This document shows positions 35,791 through 48,032 of a stretch of 64,000 nt of DNA, in pieces (within the stretch, counting starts at the first letter, position 1; every line of letters starts with the position of its first letter). Made by a program: the position numbers and the translations under genes. The stretch is from positions 116,196,565 through 116,260,564 of the forward strand of contig OX578142.1 of NCBI GenBank assembly GCA_951213105.1. The letters run 5' to 3'. The stretch is from Amaurobius ferox (lineage: Eukaryota; Arthropoda; Arachnida; Araneae; Amaurobiidae). The notes under the pieces are model-generated. The model made no database searches. It was not told where the DNA came from and was given only the letters and a program-made list of their open reading frames with translations.

Positions 35791-36088
35791 TGCTGTGTTT
35801 TGATTGTGCCCCGTTTGTTGCTGTTTGTCTTGGTTTAGTTTTTGTTTTTTTTGTCTTCGCTGTTGTTTTTGTTGTATTATTTCTCATTGTGCACCAGTTG
35901 AAGTAACAATTGTTCAAGAATTATTGTAATCCGTTTTAATGTGTCTTTCACTGTTTAAACTTTATATTGTTTCAAAATGTGAAACATATTATGTAAACTC
36001 TCCTGTAAATTTTTGATTCTCAAAATAAACGCTGCTGGACCGTCGGACGAAAGCCATGGAAGTTGGGAGTTGGTTTCGGCTAACTCCT

Positions 36089-36266
36089 TCCCGGCCGTCC
36101 AAATGGATGCTCAAGTCCTTGTTGACGAGCCGGACGGCCTGGGTTTTCAACACCTTTCTGGTAGGTCGGACGGTCTGGGTCTCAACACATAGAGTCAACC
36201 GGCCGTCCAAGCAGCTACTCATGTCCTCGGACGAGTCGGACGGTCTGGGTCTTCAACACATAGAGT
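36089..36266 (+). repeat. Three further hairpin-tail units
   Basis: ggccgtccaaatggatgctc..ggacggcctggg; acctttctggtaggtcggac (partial); and ggccgtccaagcagctactc with inner helix GTCC/GGAC. The second and third are each followed by cacatagagtc. The first has a perfect GGCCGTCC/GGACGGCC stem with no G-T pair. Confidence 0.8.
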
Positions 36267-36751
36267 CGAGAACAAGTCGCCAAGCGTAACTTAAAATCTG
36301 CACAGGATTAAAATTACAAATGGAGCCACGGTACAATTAAATAAACAGGGATTCATAAAGAAGAACCTCTACATAATTATTTATGACGTTTCAGTTTGAT
36401 GTAATTTATGCTTTACAGAAATTTGGGCCTGCTTCATTTCCTTTTTTGTATTTGTATTTAATGCTGGTTTACTCTTGAATTTCCTGTTTACAATACTATT
36501 TAATGTAATTTTGCAATCGTTTAATCTTAAAGTATCCTGTTTATAATACAATTTGATTATCATTATTCCATAGTTAATTTATGCAAATTTTGTCTGCCGA
36601 TTTGGTCTGTATATAAGCCTGTTTGCACGGTAATTTTTATCTAGCCACAATGAAAAGTATAGTGATAACCGAAAGTGCTCTGGCCTTTCTAATATTTGTA
36701 CGTCATAAGGGGTGGTTTTTATTAAATGATCTTTTAATCTACGATTTGTTA

Positions 36752-38094
36752 TGAAGTTGACGTGTAACCACTTTAATTATTATTGAGATGAAATATATTG
36801 AAAATTTTCAATATGCTTGGTAAAGTAGTAATTCATATTAACGAGATAAACACAAATATTGGATTTGAACTTCCCTGTAGCTTTAAGGGTCCATATTACA
36901 CATTATTTCATTTTACATAATATAAAATAAGTATTTGAGCTGAAATACTTTAACAGATATAAAAAACAATTGCGTTCATTAAGCTCAAAAATATTGTAGT
37001 GTCTCTATTGAAAATGGTCACTAACTATGAATCTCTGAGAAATAAGAAAAATCAATGATTGTGAATTTTTAAAATGTTTGTCAATGCAGTGATGATTATT
37101 CCACACAAATTCAAGGTAAAAATGAAAATAAGACAGTCCGTGGAACAAATTGGATGTCAATAAAAACATGGAAACGTGGAAACACGTAAACAGCTTTTTT
37201 CATGATTTCACAAAAGCCTATACTCAATTACAGTTCTTCGAATACATTATATATTTATTCATGAATTATTTATTATAATTCTATTTCCCAAGTAACTTAT
37301 ATTTTTTCGCTCTACATTTATCTAAAATAAATGAAACGTTTTGTTCAGACAGAACTATCTTATTTCTTATTCATAGCATTTTTATTCCATTCAATGAACG
37401 AAAATGGATAATACATTGATGAATGAATACATTGCATACATTGAATACATTGATGTTCAATACATTGATGAATTGTTTATTTTTCTGGCATTCATAAATT
37501 GATACATATTGAATGAAATTACTAAAACTAAAGATAAATGTTTCTTTTTTTTTCTCTCTCTCTCTTTTGTATGGAGTATTGCATATGTTTAAAATCACTC
37601 CATAAAATATTAATAATAACTATCTAATATAAATAACTAGCTAATATAAATAACTAACATTATAAATAACTAGCTGCCTGCTGTGATCATTCCAGCCACT
37701 CTTTGAAAAACTGAGATGGTTTCGGTATTCCCGCATAAACCTCATAATCGCTTACTATATGGCCCTATAATGTGCGTGCATATTAATCCGCTGCTAAATA
37801 AAATTATAAACTTGCAGAGTCCACTTTAAATGTAGAAGAAAAACTGCCATCTCGGTATCTCATTCGATTGATGGTCTAATGGGCAATTAAAGATAGATGG
37901 TTCGAATCCCTGTCAGAGCACGAGGTTTCGAAAGATTATTTAAAATTGTTATAATTATAAATTCAGAAGCCTGATATGCAGAATAAAGACATTTTAAAAG
38001 AAAATAATGTGATTTGATTTGCCTTCAATGTATTTTGTTATACTACAAAGAAAATATTGCAATTTTTTTCAAACGAAGAAACATATTTTGTATA
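36752..38094. other. Intron; tRNA-like remnant at 37860-37922
   Basis: gatggtctaatgggcaatta and atggttcgaatccctgtcag are spaced as A and B boxes (plus strand). Short ttgaatacattgatg repeats lie at 37420-37470. No gene. Confidence 0.4.
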
Positions 38095-38096
38095 TA

Positions 38097-39475
38097 CAGG
38101 GTGTCCCAAAAAGATTGAAACGCGCTTTAATTCTTTACCTGTTGGAGATAAGTGGACAATGCATGGAGGTAAAAGTAAGGAGTTAAATCTTCATGTTAAG
38201 AAATAGCCAATATCGTTTGAGACAATAATTCAGGTGGCGCTGAGATAAGATAAGTTGTCCTGTATTGTATGCATTTCTATGGCGAAAGACCTAAAATATT
38301 TATTTAAACTGTCAATTTTGTAAAAATTAATTATTAGTACAACGCAAAGAATAACTGAAGCAATAAAGAATATTCCTACGTATTCAAAATTATTTTACTT
38401 TCCAATTCATTTTTATCTCCACATATTCTGTACTCTATCCTACAACTATGAAAAAATACTGGTTAATTATACTCATAATTAAGGAATCCTTAATTTAAAA
38501 ATTATTAAAAATACATATACTAAATTCTACGCCTTTCTATAGTGTCAACTAACAATAGCAACTACTTTACAAACATTAGTGACACCTAGATATAATTCTC
38601 AAAGCATTATGGCATTTTCAAGCCTTTCATCCATAGGGGTTTTATCTCCTCCTTTCTAACTCCATGGGGCAGTGTAAATTGCAAAAATGTTGAAAGTAAG
38701 GTAGGAAATAAGACTACGTTAATGAAATAGCACTCCCATTAATTTTCAAAAAGTTAAATTTTTATATGACCCCCTTAGACAAATTAAGTCAATCAGAAAA
38801 GTTTTATTATTAATGCAACAAGATCATTAAAGAAAATCGCATATCTGTATCTTTAAAATTGAACGAGTTATATTTAATTGAAAATTGAACATTGTGAATG
38901 GGGGCCATAAATCAAATTAGAAATGTACATTTGTGACATATCACAAAAAGATAAAACTGGATGATAATACATAGGATACCCAACCGCGTAGTGAGTACCA
39001 CTGCTTTATATGATCTCTGTCTGTGTAATGCTTTATTTAGATGCATTTGTGATAAAAAATTTTGACACAAATTAACGTATTTTTGATTTTTTGCACATAT
39101 TAGCAATTCCCATCGTCAATTTGTTTATGATCCCTATTTCCACTGATGAAACAGCCTTTCACATGGGACGGAAAGGTGACATAAGTCAGATTTTTTCCTT
39201 TATCATAATTCAGTTGATTTTAAAGATACAGATATGCGGGTTTTTTAATGATCTTGTTGCATTAAAAATAAAAAATTTCTGATTGATCAAATATATCTAA
39301 AGGGGTCGTATAAAAATTTAAAGAGTGAAACTTTTTGAAAAATTAATGGAAGGACTATTTCATTAACGTAGTCTTATTTCCTACCTTACTTTCAACATTT
39401 TTGCAATTTACATTGCCCACTTACCTCCAATAGGTAAAGAATTAAAGCGTGTTTCAATCTTTTTGAGACAGCCTG
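38097..39475. mobile_element. TA-flanked MITE with internal foldback
   Basis: Inverted ends cagggtgtcccaaaaagatt and (reversed) caggctgtctcaaaaagatt extend through ttaattctttacct. TA target copies at 38095-38096 and 39476-39477. Internal arms 38685-38905 and 39180-39410 are inverse complements. 1379 bp, no transposase. Confidence 0.8.
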
Positions 39476-40113
39476 TATAAGCAAGTATACATAGCAGGTT
39501 CAATTCTACCATTGCAGATATCGGTCCATGGACCAATCTGCAATGACAGCGTAATTCTTTCTTTGTATATAACTGGTTTAAGAATTAAACAAACATCCTA
39601 ATTTCAATATGTATATTTAGATATGCAAATTTTCAAAGCAAATTGAAGTTGTAAAATAAATATGTTCCCAATTTCATTGTTCTGCTTTATAACAGTTTTA
39701 GTTCAATTAATTTAAACTGCAAAACGTAAAAATTTGTTTCTGAAAAAAAAAGGGTTTCAGAGATTATGTTTAATCAGTTAAGTAAGATTTTAAAGTGTAA
39801 GCTTTTACCTTTTAAACTATTAGATAATTAGATAAAAGGTTTTTTTTTTTTTTTTTTTTTTTTCGGAATTGTTTAAACATTTTAAGCCAATTAAATATTT
39901 GCCCTTTTATCAAAATTTTTCTGTATTGTTTCGAGTTTTTCTACAAATGAAGTCGTATTCGACTTCAAATCTTTTTGTCAGGAATCACTTTGTTCTGAAA
40001 TACATTTCGATTTTTTTTTCCGTTTGAGGTAGTTGGCTACTTCTTCGTATTTTGATGGTATCAAGTCGACATGATGATCATAAATTGATTCTTCGTATTT
40101 AGATTATTAAATA

Positions 40114-40525
40114 TACGAGGGTCAGTTAAAAAGTTAGTTGCACTCCTTCGTAAAAACTCGTGGTAAAAGGATATTTTGTTGAAACTTTGTGGCAACACTG
40201 CAGACACTTATCTGCAGCGCTTGACGTAGCGGCTTTGACTAAGGCTCCTCTATATACGCGGCTCCTCTATATACTTGATGCGGCAGTTTTAGTTTGCTTG
40301 ATAATCAGTCGTAAACATGTCTAGGCAGCTGCAGGTGGCGTCCAAATTGGAAGTGATTAGTTTCTGTGGACAAAAAGGTGTAACTGCACTGAAATTTATC
40401 GCCAGTTGCACGAAGTGTATGGTAAAAATGCAATATCGCGTCAAGCTATCGCAAAGTGGTGCAACATGTTCGAGAACAGACGCACAGATGTTGACGACAC
40501 TTACCGCGAGTACATTGCCTAGAAG
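40114..40525 (+). pseudogene. mariner-like transposase, 5' fragment
   Basis: The 5' end tacgagggtcagttaaaaag resembles mariner terminal repeats. About 200 bp later, frames joined by one shift encode EIYRQLHEVYGKNAISRQAI then AKWCNMFENRRTDVDDTYRE, the helix-turn-helix N-terminal domain of mariner transposases. The catalytic domain and 3' TIR are absent; homology stops near 40525. Confidence 0.82.
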
Positions 40526-40979
40526 AGATAGTGTACCGACCGAAGCGAAAAACGGGTTCCCTAAAAACCGCGAACGAACACCAGATCAAGTTAAATAAGA
40601 TTTTAAAAATACAAATATATCCTTAGCTCAATCTGTCTGAAAATCAAATGACTTTATGTGTATACCACTTGCAATAATCACACCAAATTTCACACAAATT
40701 AATCAGTTATTTCCAAAGGTATCGGACATTTCATTTGCATTGAATTCCCATTAGTTTCAATGTTAACTCCTCAGCTTTTGATCTCTTATTCAGGACCAAA
40801 GCCGTCTGGCGGAGGCTGTTTTTTGGGAACAGCTCCCAGCATTGGTAGGTATAGGCGGTCGGCACACTATTACTTCTAGGCACTGTACTGCAAGAGATGA
40901 CCATCAACTTCGACAAATACTGATATCGCTGCTCGCGTGAAAGAACGCACTCTTGCAAACAGACGCAAGAGATTAAGTT

Positions 40980-41660
40980 TCAGTCGTTTTGAGCTAACAT
41001 TTTTCTCGCATAAATTAATTTATTTATTTCACGCTTTTTAGATTTTCCTAATAAGAAGATAGTATTAAGACTGAGAAAGTGAAGAATTATTGGTTTTTAA
41101 GTCACTGGAACTTTTTTAAAAAAGAATTTATAATAAATTCACTGTTATTGATTCTGTTTATGATTTATTGAAAATTTTGCTATTCTACTATCTTATTTAA
41201 AATATTGAAAGATTCTAATTTACACTATTGAAAATTTGATTTGTCGAAATTTGTTTTAGAATAATACCTCTTCAAGTTTCGACAGTATCAAGTCGGCTCT
41301 TCATGTATGATGGTCATCAATTGATTCTTCGTATTTAGATAACTCAAAATAAATAAAGTTTCAGTCATTTTTGGCTGGCATTTTCCTCACAAAAGTTGTT
41401 TGATTTATTTCACGCTTTTTAGGTTTTCTTAATGAGTGAATTCATTATTATTGATTCTGTTTATGATTTATTGAAAATTTTGCTATTATACTAATTTATT
41501 TAAATTATTGAAAGTATCTTATTTAAATTATTGAAAGTTTGATTCGTAAAAATTTCTTGTTGTAATAGTACTTTATGTTTTGATGGTATCAAGTCAGCTC
41601 TTTATGTATGATGGTCATCAATTGACTCTTCTGTATTCACCGATTCTTATTTAAATTATT
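40980..41660. repeat. Degenerate tandem repeat, about 300-bp unit
   Basis: gtatcaagtcggctcttcat..ggtcatcaattgattcttcg recurs at 41286 and 41588, with a relative at 40070. tttatttcacgctttttag recurs near 41025 and 41408, and ttgattctgtttatgattta at about 41150 and 41450. Confidence 0.7.
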
Positions 41661-42037
41661 GAAAAGAAGATTTGTTGAAATTTGTTATTATAATAGTATG
41701 TAATTTTGTATTTTACTTCTCGTTTGGAAATATAGTATCAGAATTTCAACTGGAAATCGATGAAATTATGATCTTTGCTACAACTCGTAAAAAATATGAA
41801 ACATAAATAAAAAGAACGCGATTAACATTACATAATCAATTTCATTAATTAATATTTTAGCATTTATGAGGTTCAAACTGAGATTTTAGACGATTTGAAA
41901 TACTGATTATAGAGAAACTGTTTTTAACATTCAGTCCGTCAGTCGGTTGGTCTGTCTTTCTGCGAATTTCTAGGAAGCTCTCATCAACCATTTCAATTTT
42001 TTTTTTCTGGCTGCTCAGACAAGAGCGATGTCTTTTA

Positions 42038-43499
42038 CACTGCTCACAACTGAAACCGCAACACCATAAAGTTGTAGGTGTAGCTTTATGTAAATCAGGC
42101 AATGGAAACAGTAAGCCGAGATATGCAAATGATCACAGTTTCATTACGCATAGTGACGTAACACCATGCCGAGCACATGGCACGTAACTTATGCACGTAA
42201 CTTATGCACGCGTCTTATGCATGGCACGTAACACCATGCATAAGAGCGTCAGATCAAGGAGGAGCGATATCACAACTAAATTGCAGCGTCATTGGTTTCA
42301 GGTTGTAAAAATCATCACAATATGCCAAGAGTACGTCGACGTACCGCATACGTTCAGTTGCCGTCAACGGAACGGCAACAAATCATTGTTTTACGTGATG
42401 GTGAATTGAGTCTTCGAAGGATCGCTGAACTATTGAGTCGTGATATGAGCACAGTTCAACGGTGTGTGTTACGGTTCGTGAGACACAACGAAACGACACG
42501 AAGATCAGGCAGTGGAGCTTCCAGGTGTACCATACCATGTGAAGATCGTATACTTCTGAGAAGCGTTGCGCGGGAGCCGTTTACCACAGCATCCGTGCTA
42601 CAATGACATTTATCCCACACTACAGGTAACATGGTTTGGCCGCAAACAATTCGAAACCGTTTGCATGACACAGGACTCCGAGATAGACGACCTTTTCGAC
42701 ACCTACCGTTTCAACGATTTCAACGGTTACGTCGTCACTAGTGGTGTTAAATGAGATGCAATTGGTCGACAGAATAGTGAAACATTCTGTTCACGGATAA
42801 ATCACGATTCTGTTTTGGCATGCCAGATGGCCGTACCCGCGTATGGCGGCGCTTTCAACAACGCCACCAGCAAGCTTTTTCTATCAGTCGCCCCACAGCC
42901 TCCCTAAGTGGTATCATGGTTTGGGGTGGTATAATATTTGGTGGACGAACACCTTTGGTCCACGTTTCTGACAGTATCACGGCACAACGATACATCTCTG
43001 ACATTGTGAGACCTGTGGTACAGCCATATCTGTCAACCAGGCTTGGACTGCTTTTTCAGCAGGATAATGCCAGCCCACATACTGCACGGGTAACTATGAA
43101 TAGTCTACAAGGTTTTGATATCCTGCCTTGGTCAGCATATTCTTCGGATTTGCCACCAATTACGCATACCTAGGACATCATGGGTCGCCGATTAAGAGAA
43201 CTCCCAATTCCAGCAAACCATGTTCAGTTACTAGCCCAATTGCATGCTGTGTGGAATGCCATACCTCAGCACATCATTGACCATCTCATTGACGAGATGT
43301 CTTGTCGTATTCAATCCTGCATAGCCGCTAGCGGTGGGTCTATTCCATATTGATCTAATGTCAATAAAGTTCCATGCTTTCATATTCCATGTATGATATT
43401 TTGATCATTTGCACATCTCCATATTGCAATTATATTCTGTAAATTTCATAAGGATACATCAATTTCTTCATGGTTTTGCGATTTCAGTTGTGAACAGTG
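42038..43499 (+). mobile_element. Tc1-like transposon, full length but dead
   Basis: 1462 bp between TA (42036-42037) and TA (43500-43501). TIRs: cactgctcacaactgaaacc left, cactgttcacaactgaaatc right (reversed), continuing through cgcaaaaccat. Encloses the transposase pseudogene at 42322-43353. Confidence 0.93.
42322..43353 (+). pseudogene. Tc1-like transposase pseudogene
   Basis: A single frame from MPRVRRRTAYVQLPSTERQQ to the terminal TGA at 43351, interrupted by stops at 42604, about 42727, 42775, 42778 and 43171. Order: helix-turn-helix DNA-binding part (ELSLRRIAELLSRDMSTVQR), GRPR-like RRSGSGASR, first catalytic Asp in FTDKSRF, WGGI, second Asp in FQQDNASPHTAR. The third acidic residue, expected in a PIEHVWD-type motif, is lost (PPITHT-stop-D). 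Family role: cut-and-paste transposase of the IS630/Tc1 group. About 343 codons, the usual length. Confidence 0.92.
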
Positions 43500-43501
43500 T
43501 A

Positions 43502-44417
43502 CATGCTGGGAAAGCCATGTATATCTGATACCTGCAATTTGAGGAGGATGAAACTTACTCCATCATCAGTTGATGAGAGAGAAAGCAAAAATGAGAGACA
43601 AATGAGAGAATCTTAAACTTGACACCTCCAATATTTATGTTTACATTCCCTATAATAGATGAGACTGGGATGGTAGGTGCAGTGCTAATAGCTCTGAAGT
43701 TTTCAGTCAGGTGACATTAGGCGGATTATCACATAAATTTCATTGAATCTGCTCATGTACACAAATTTTCATGCCCATTTTAACACGAAATTTTCATAAG
43801 TGCAACGTTTGTCTCCCTTTGATAGTGTAAAGATAAAGTTAAAATGTTGAAAATTTTTCTGCTGTTTTGATCATTGTTTTATAAATTAGATGGCATGGCA
43901 CTTAATGACTTTGTTGAATTGCGAAATCGTATTTTCTGTGTTGTCATTTATTTCAAGGAAAAATTCCAAGCTTTGAAACTTCAGATGAACTACAAATCTG
44001 GTAATGGTTTTATAAATTTGTGGTTATTATTTATTTATTTGTTTATTTTAATCAGGTAATGGTTTTATAAATCAAATTGAGATTATATTTATTTTTCGAT
44101 TTTTAAGAAATTTAAACTTCTCAGTTTCTGTGAAACTTTAAATTTTCCTCCTATTTATTTGCACTTTCTTGCATAACTTAAATTTAAAACTATCCCTGAA
44201 AATTTTAATAATAACTTACCTGAATAATAATTTCATTTGGTTCTTATTTTGTGTTCTTATTATCAATCATTTTATGCAAAATTTTCGAGTTTATCATATA
44301 TTTAGAACCCTACACATTTTCATATGTCTACAGAATCAAAATGAAGTGAATAATTTTTACATCTAAAACTTATAAGCTTATAAGCTTAAGATAAAATAGA
44401 GTTAAAATCTTACGCAC
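43502..44417. other. Intron, no feature recognised
   Basis: AT-rich with atttatttatttgtttattt runs near 44030. Nothing supported. Confidence 0.35.
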
Positions 44418-44463
44418 CTGCAAAGCGTCCGGATTAATTGTAAGGGGTTGGGAGGCTGTCGTA
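44418..44463 (-). CDS. Small exon, probably calpain N-terminal linker
   Basis: A 46-nt open stretch bounded on the minus strand by acceptor tttttcccaacag and donor gtgcgtaag. Read with one leading base from a split codon, it encodes TTASQPLTINPDALQ and ends in phase 0, which matches the phase-0 start of the exon at 15400. The low-complexity polar composition suits a variable calpain N-terminal extension. It cannot follow directly from the exon at 58893-59087, because that phase gives an immediate TAA, so another exon of length 2 mod 3 must lie between them or a different first exon is used. Assignment rests on splice signals, phase and strand only. Confidence 0.5.
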
Positions 44464-45221
44464 CTGTTGGGAAAAACAAAATATAAAGCTCTTTTTGACA
44501 ATAACGAAAAAATAAAATTAATGTTTAAATCAGCAAAAGAGTTGCACTGTTATATCACATGAACTTTAACTCTCCATAAACTATATTAAAGAGCATATTA
44601 TATTATCTCTTAATATTATATACTCTTTATCAGTGGCGTGCAATTTACCGAACAAGTTACTTTAATACTGATGATGTTAGTACATAATTTTTTGACAGTA
44701 TCTTCTTATGGTAACGGTATCTGCGAAGGTTTTTATTTTTGGGTTCTGCAAGCAATAAGTTGAATATATATTCTTCTTAAACTGCATTTTTTTCATTTTA
44801 CGATGTTTTAAATAAAATTAATAATTCAAAATTTCATTGACGTTTACCAATTTTTATTCAAATTTCAAACTGTTATTTCTATAATTGACAGTTTCAATTT
44901 ATTCGTGGAATAGCCACTTGTAGTTTTACAATATTTCTAGATGTTTGAATAATGTGCAGCTTGCTCATGGTTTAAAAAGTTGATAAGAACAACGTTTGTA
45001 TGTATTTCTATTTTATGGTTAAGCATTGAAAAGGTAACTTGATCTCCTATTCTATAATCATTTTTCATTAAAACCCAGAACCAGCTTTCATAAGTGCGGT
45101 TTTAGGCCAGCATTCAATAGCTGATGCTGATTAAGCCAAAGCCTAATATTCGTACGCCAACACTGTTAATTCTCGGCTCGGGAGGCGAAGAAACTTAATT
45201 ACCATAGATTTGGTTTGTGTT

Positions 45222-45385
45222 CAGCATCCAAAAATCCAAGCATCAGCATACTAGAATCCAAGCATCAGCATACGTACAAACATCCAAACATCAGCATACA
45301 AGAATTCATCAACATACAAGCATCCAACATTAACATACAAGAATTCAAGTATCAGCTTACAAGCATTCAAATATAGCATCCAAAT
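45222..45385. repeat. Minisatellite, about 25-bp unit
   Basis: Six or so diverged copies of aagcatccaarcatcagcat followed by acaagaat. Irregular spacing. Confidence 0.7.
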
Positions 45386-45958
45386 GTTTTGCATAAAATA
45401 TATTTAATAAATAGATTTATGATTGAATTAAATTAAAAAGCGCTCCAAAATGGCAATAGAGATGTGCCACATCCAACACATCTAAGAACTACACGCCACT
45501 GTGTGTTTTATGTATTTGAGAAAAGTTGATTAAGTTTTTAAAATAATTTGCATCATCTTTTACATATGAAAAAAACAGCAATTTATAGAAATTAATAAAA
45601 AAATCAAATAATTTAAATATTGACATCTCTCTGGTCATACTCAATGTATATAATTGCAGCAATAGATGAATCTATGTTCTTAATAAATCTATAAACAGGA
45701 TATGTGCATAAATATGCACACAAGAACATCAGAAATTAATTAAGTATAAATTATCTTCGATGCTTCATTTTTTCATACTTGGGATAACATAGCGAAATTT
45801 AATTTCAATTTTCACAATAATATTATTTTAATAATTGTATTTTTAATTATCATACTTTAAACTCGACAATATTAAATTCAACTAATCTCTTAAATTTCTC
45901 TTAAATTGAATAAATTTGAAAAACTATGAAATTAATCATGGAAATATAAATTCCTTTT

Positions 45959-46790
45959 AATTTTACTTTCAGGTCCATTAGTTGAAGTGTTCGAAGTTAT
46001 AATAATCCATCCAAGAATTGTCATGCGTGGATTGATTTCTAATTTCACTTCCACTAATATTATAGAGCATTTTATGAGAGGGAAAAATTATTATGCCTCA
46101 TAGAAACACTTATATGAATGAATTTTACTTTCGGGTCCATTAGTTTTAGTGTCTAAAGTTACAATAATCCACGAATTGTCATGCGTGGATTGATTTCTAA
46201 TTGCACTTCCATTAATATTATAGAGCATTTTATGAGAGGAAAAATTATTAAGCCTCATAGAAACGCTATGAATGAATTTTACTTTCGGGTCCATTAGTTT
46301 TAGTGTCTGAAGTTACAATAATCCACGAATTGTCACGCGTGGATTGATTTCTAATTTCACTTCCATTAATTTGATAGAAGTTTTATAGAGCATATAGAGC
46401 ATTTGAAGATAAGAAAATTCTTATGTTTCTAAGAAACACAATGAATAATATTGCATTTGTGGTGTACAATAATGTTGCATTGTATACTAGATACCATAAT
46501 AATGAATATTTTATATATTGGAAGATCTATAATCATATTTTATATATTGGATTTATTTTATATATTGGAAGATCTGAAGTTACAATAATCCAGGAATTGT
46601 CATGACACATGAGTGGATTGATTTCTTATTTCACTTCCATTAATTTGATAGGCTTTATAGAGCATTTGAAGATAAGAAAAGTCTTGCCCCTAAGAAGCAC
46701 TATGAATAATATTGCATTTGTGGTGTGTGTACTATAATGTTGCATTATATACTAGATACTACAATAATGAACATTTTATATATTGGACGA
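45959..46790. repeat. Tandem repeat, about 155-bp unit with hairpin
   Basis: Units start near 45959, 46120 and 46273 with tttactttcgggtccattag, and related halves follow near 46560 and 46640. Each unit has the stem tccacg..cgtgga around aattgtcatg. The last part forms a higher-order repeat (gaataatattgcatttgtgg at about 46442 and 46706). Confidence 0.82.
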
Positions 46791-46794
46791 TCTT

Positions 46795-48030
46795 ATAATC
46801 GCGAAATAGATTGATCGGTACTAGGAGGAGAGAAGGACTAAAAAAATACATGACCTTCCATTGCCTTCACCTCCAATGAATGTTAACGATGAAAGGGTGG
46901 GTTTCTGAATAGAGCCCCTATCCATTTATTGAAAGCAGGGCTGTGCCATGTCTATGGTCCTACCCTCTTTGGGTAGCACTTCAAAATCATCTCCTTCCCC
47001 CCATGCGACTCTTTTGACACAGACTTATGGGTCCTGAACTGCTTCCTCTACAAGTACCCCCATAATACGTACTTATATTTACACTCGAATGAATATAACT
47101 TGCCCGCCATCCCTACTGCTTACGATTTTCACAACTTTTATATTTTCATTTAGAATAATATTTTCAATTGGGATCGTCTTAATTTTCTTATTAAAAATAG
47201 AAGAAATTAAATGATGTATCCCCTCCTCTAATAAAAAAAAAGACGTCGAAAAATAGTAGTAAATACATGATTTTGCAGAAATAACATATGATAACAAAAC
47301 CTCTTACTACCCTATCACTCAGGGATCCAAAAATTTTGAAATCGTTTCCAACTGTGACTTGAATACACAAACTAGGGTCACCTTTACGATTTGGGGGCCG
47401 GGAGTTGCCTTTACATACGATATAGCTCCTTCCCCAGTATTTTCATATTAAAAAAGAAATCATTAAAATGGTATATTTGGGACCTCAGGAGCCTTTTAAA
47501 GAAATACATTTCTGCTTAGAATATTAGCATTAGCAGCAAAGCCACCTTACCCTGTGATAGCACCATTTATTGTGTCCCTGCGTTTTAAAAAATAATTGGA
47601 TAGGAAGTTGTCACTTTTACGTTTAGCACAAATACCTTCCTGCTCTATGAACCCTGTACAGAGTAAAGAAATGTATTTTATGAAAATTCTATACAAAATA
47701 ATATATAATTAAAAGAATATATATAATAATAATTAAAAGAATATATATAATGTAAATGTAATATGAGAAAAATAATTGTACTAAAATCATTTTGTTTTTC
47801 TTTTAGTAAATACTTTTCTTTACTTAGGCTCTTTACAGCTTCCCACCTCCACTGTATAGCGGTAGTTCGGAGTATAATCTGAATGAGGCCACTAGGCAAA
47901 AGCAAAATATAGACCCTATATCGAGGGTACCTTAGGACGAATTTCGGAATCAATATAGCATATATAAATACAACTGACCTACAAAAATCCTACAAAAATA
48001 TACACGAAAAATTCCACTCCCCTTTCTTTT
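46795..48030. other. Intron with unclassified repeat-like blocks
   Basis: GC-richer blocks at 46830-47060 and 47330-47420 look like dispersed repeat pieces, but no ends or coding can be defined. Confidence 0.3.
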
Positions 48031-48032
48031 TT

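Larger units (their letters stand above)
34305..36751. mobile_element. Element with about 275-bp terminal inverted repeats
   Basis: Left arm 34305-34582 and right arm 36481-36751 are inverse complements (acaaatcgtagattaaaagg; tctgccgatttggtctgtat). The arms bear gaccagagcgttttcgggta and gtgctcttcgtcagtggctag, a motif like the terminal repeats of some Penelope-like retroelements. The interior holds the 5S-SINE array and no RT. The nature of the element is uncertain: a collapsed retroelement or a foldback. Confidence 0.7.
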
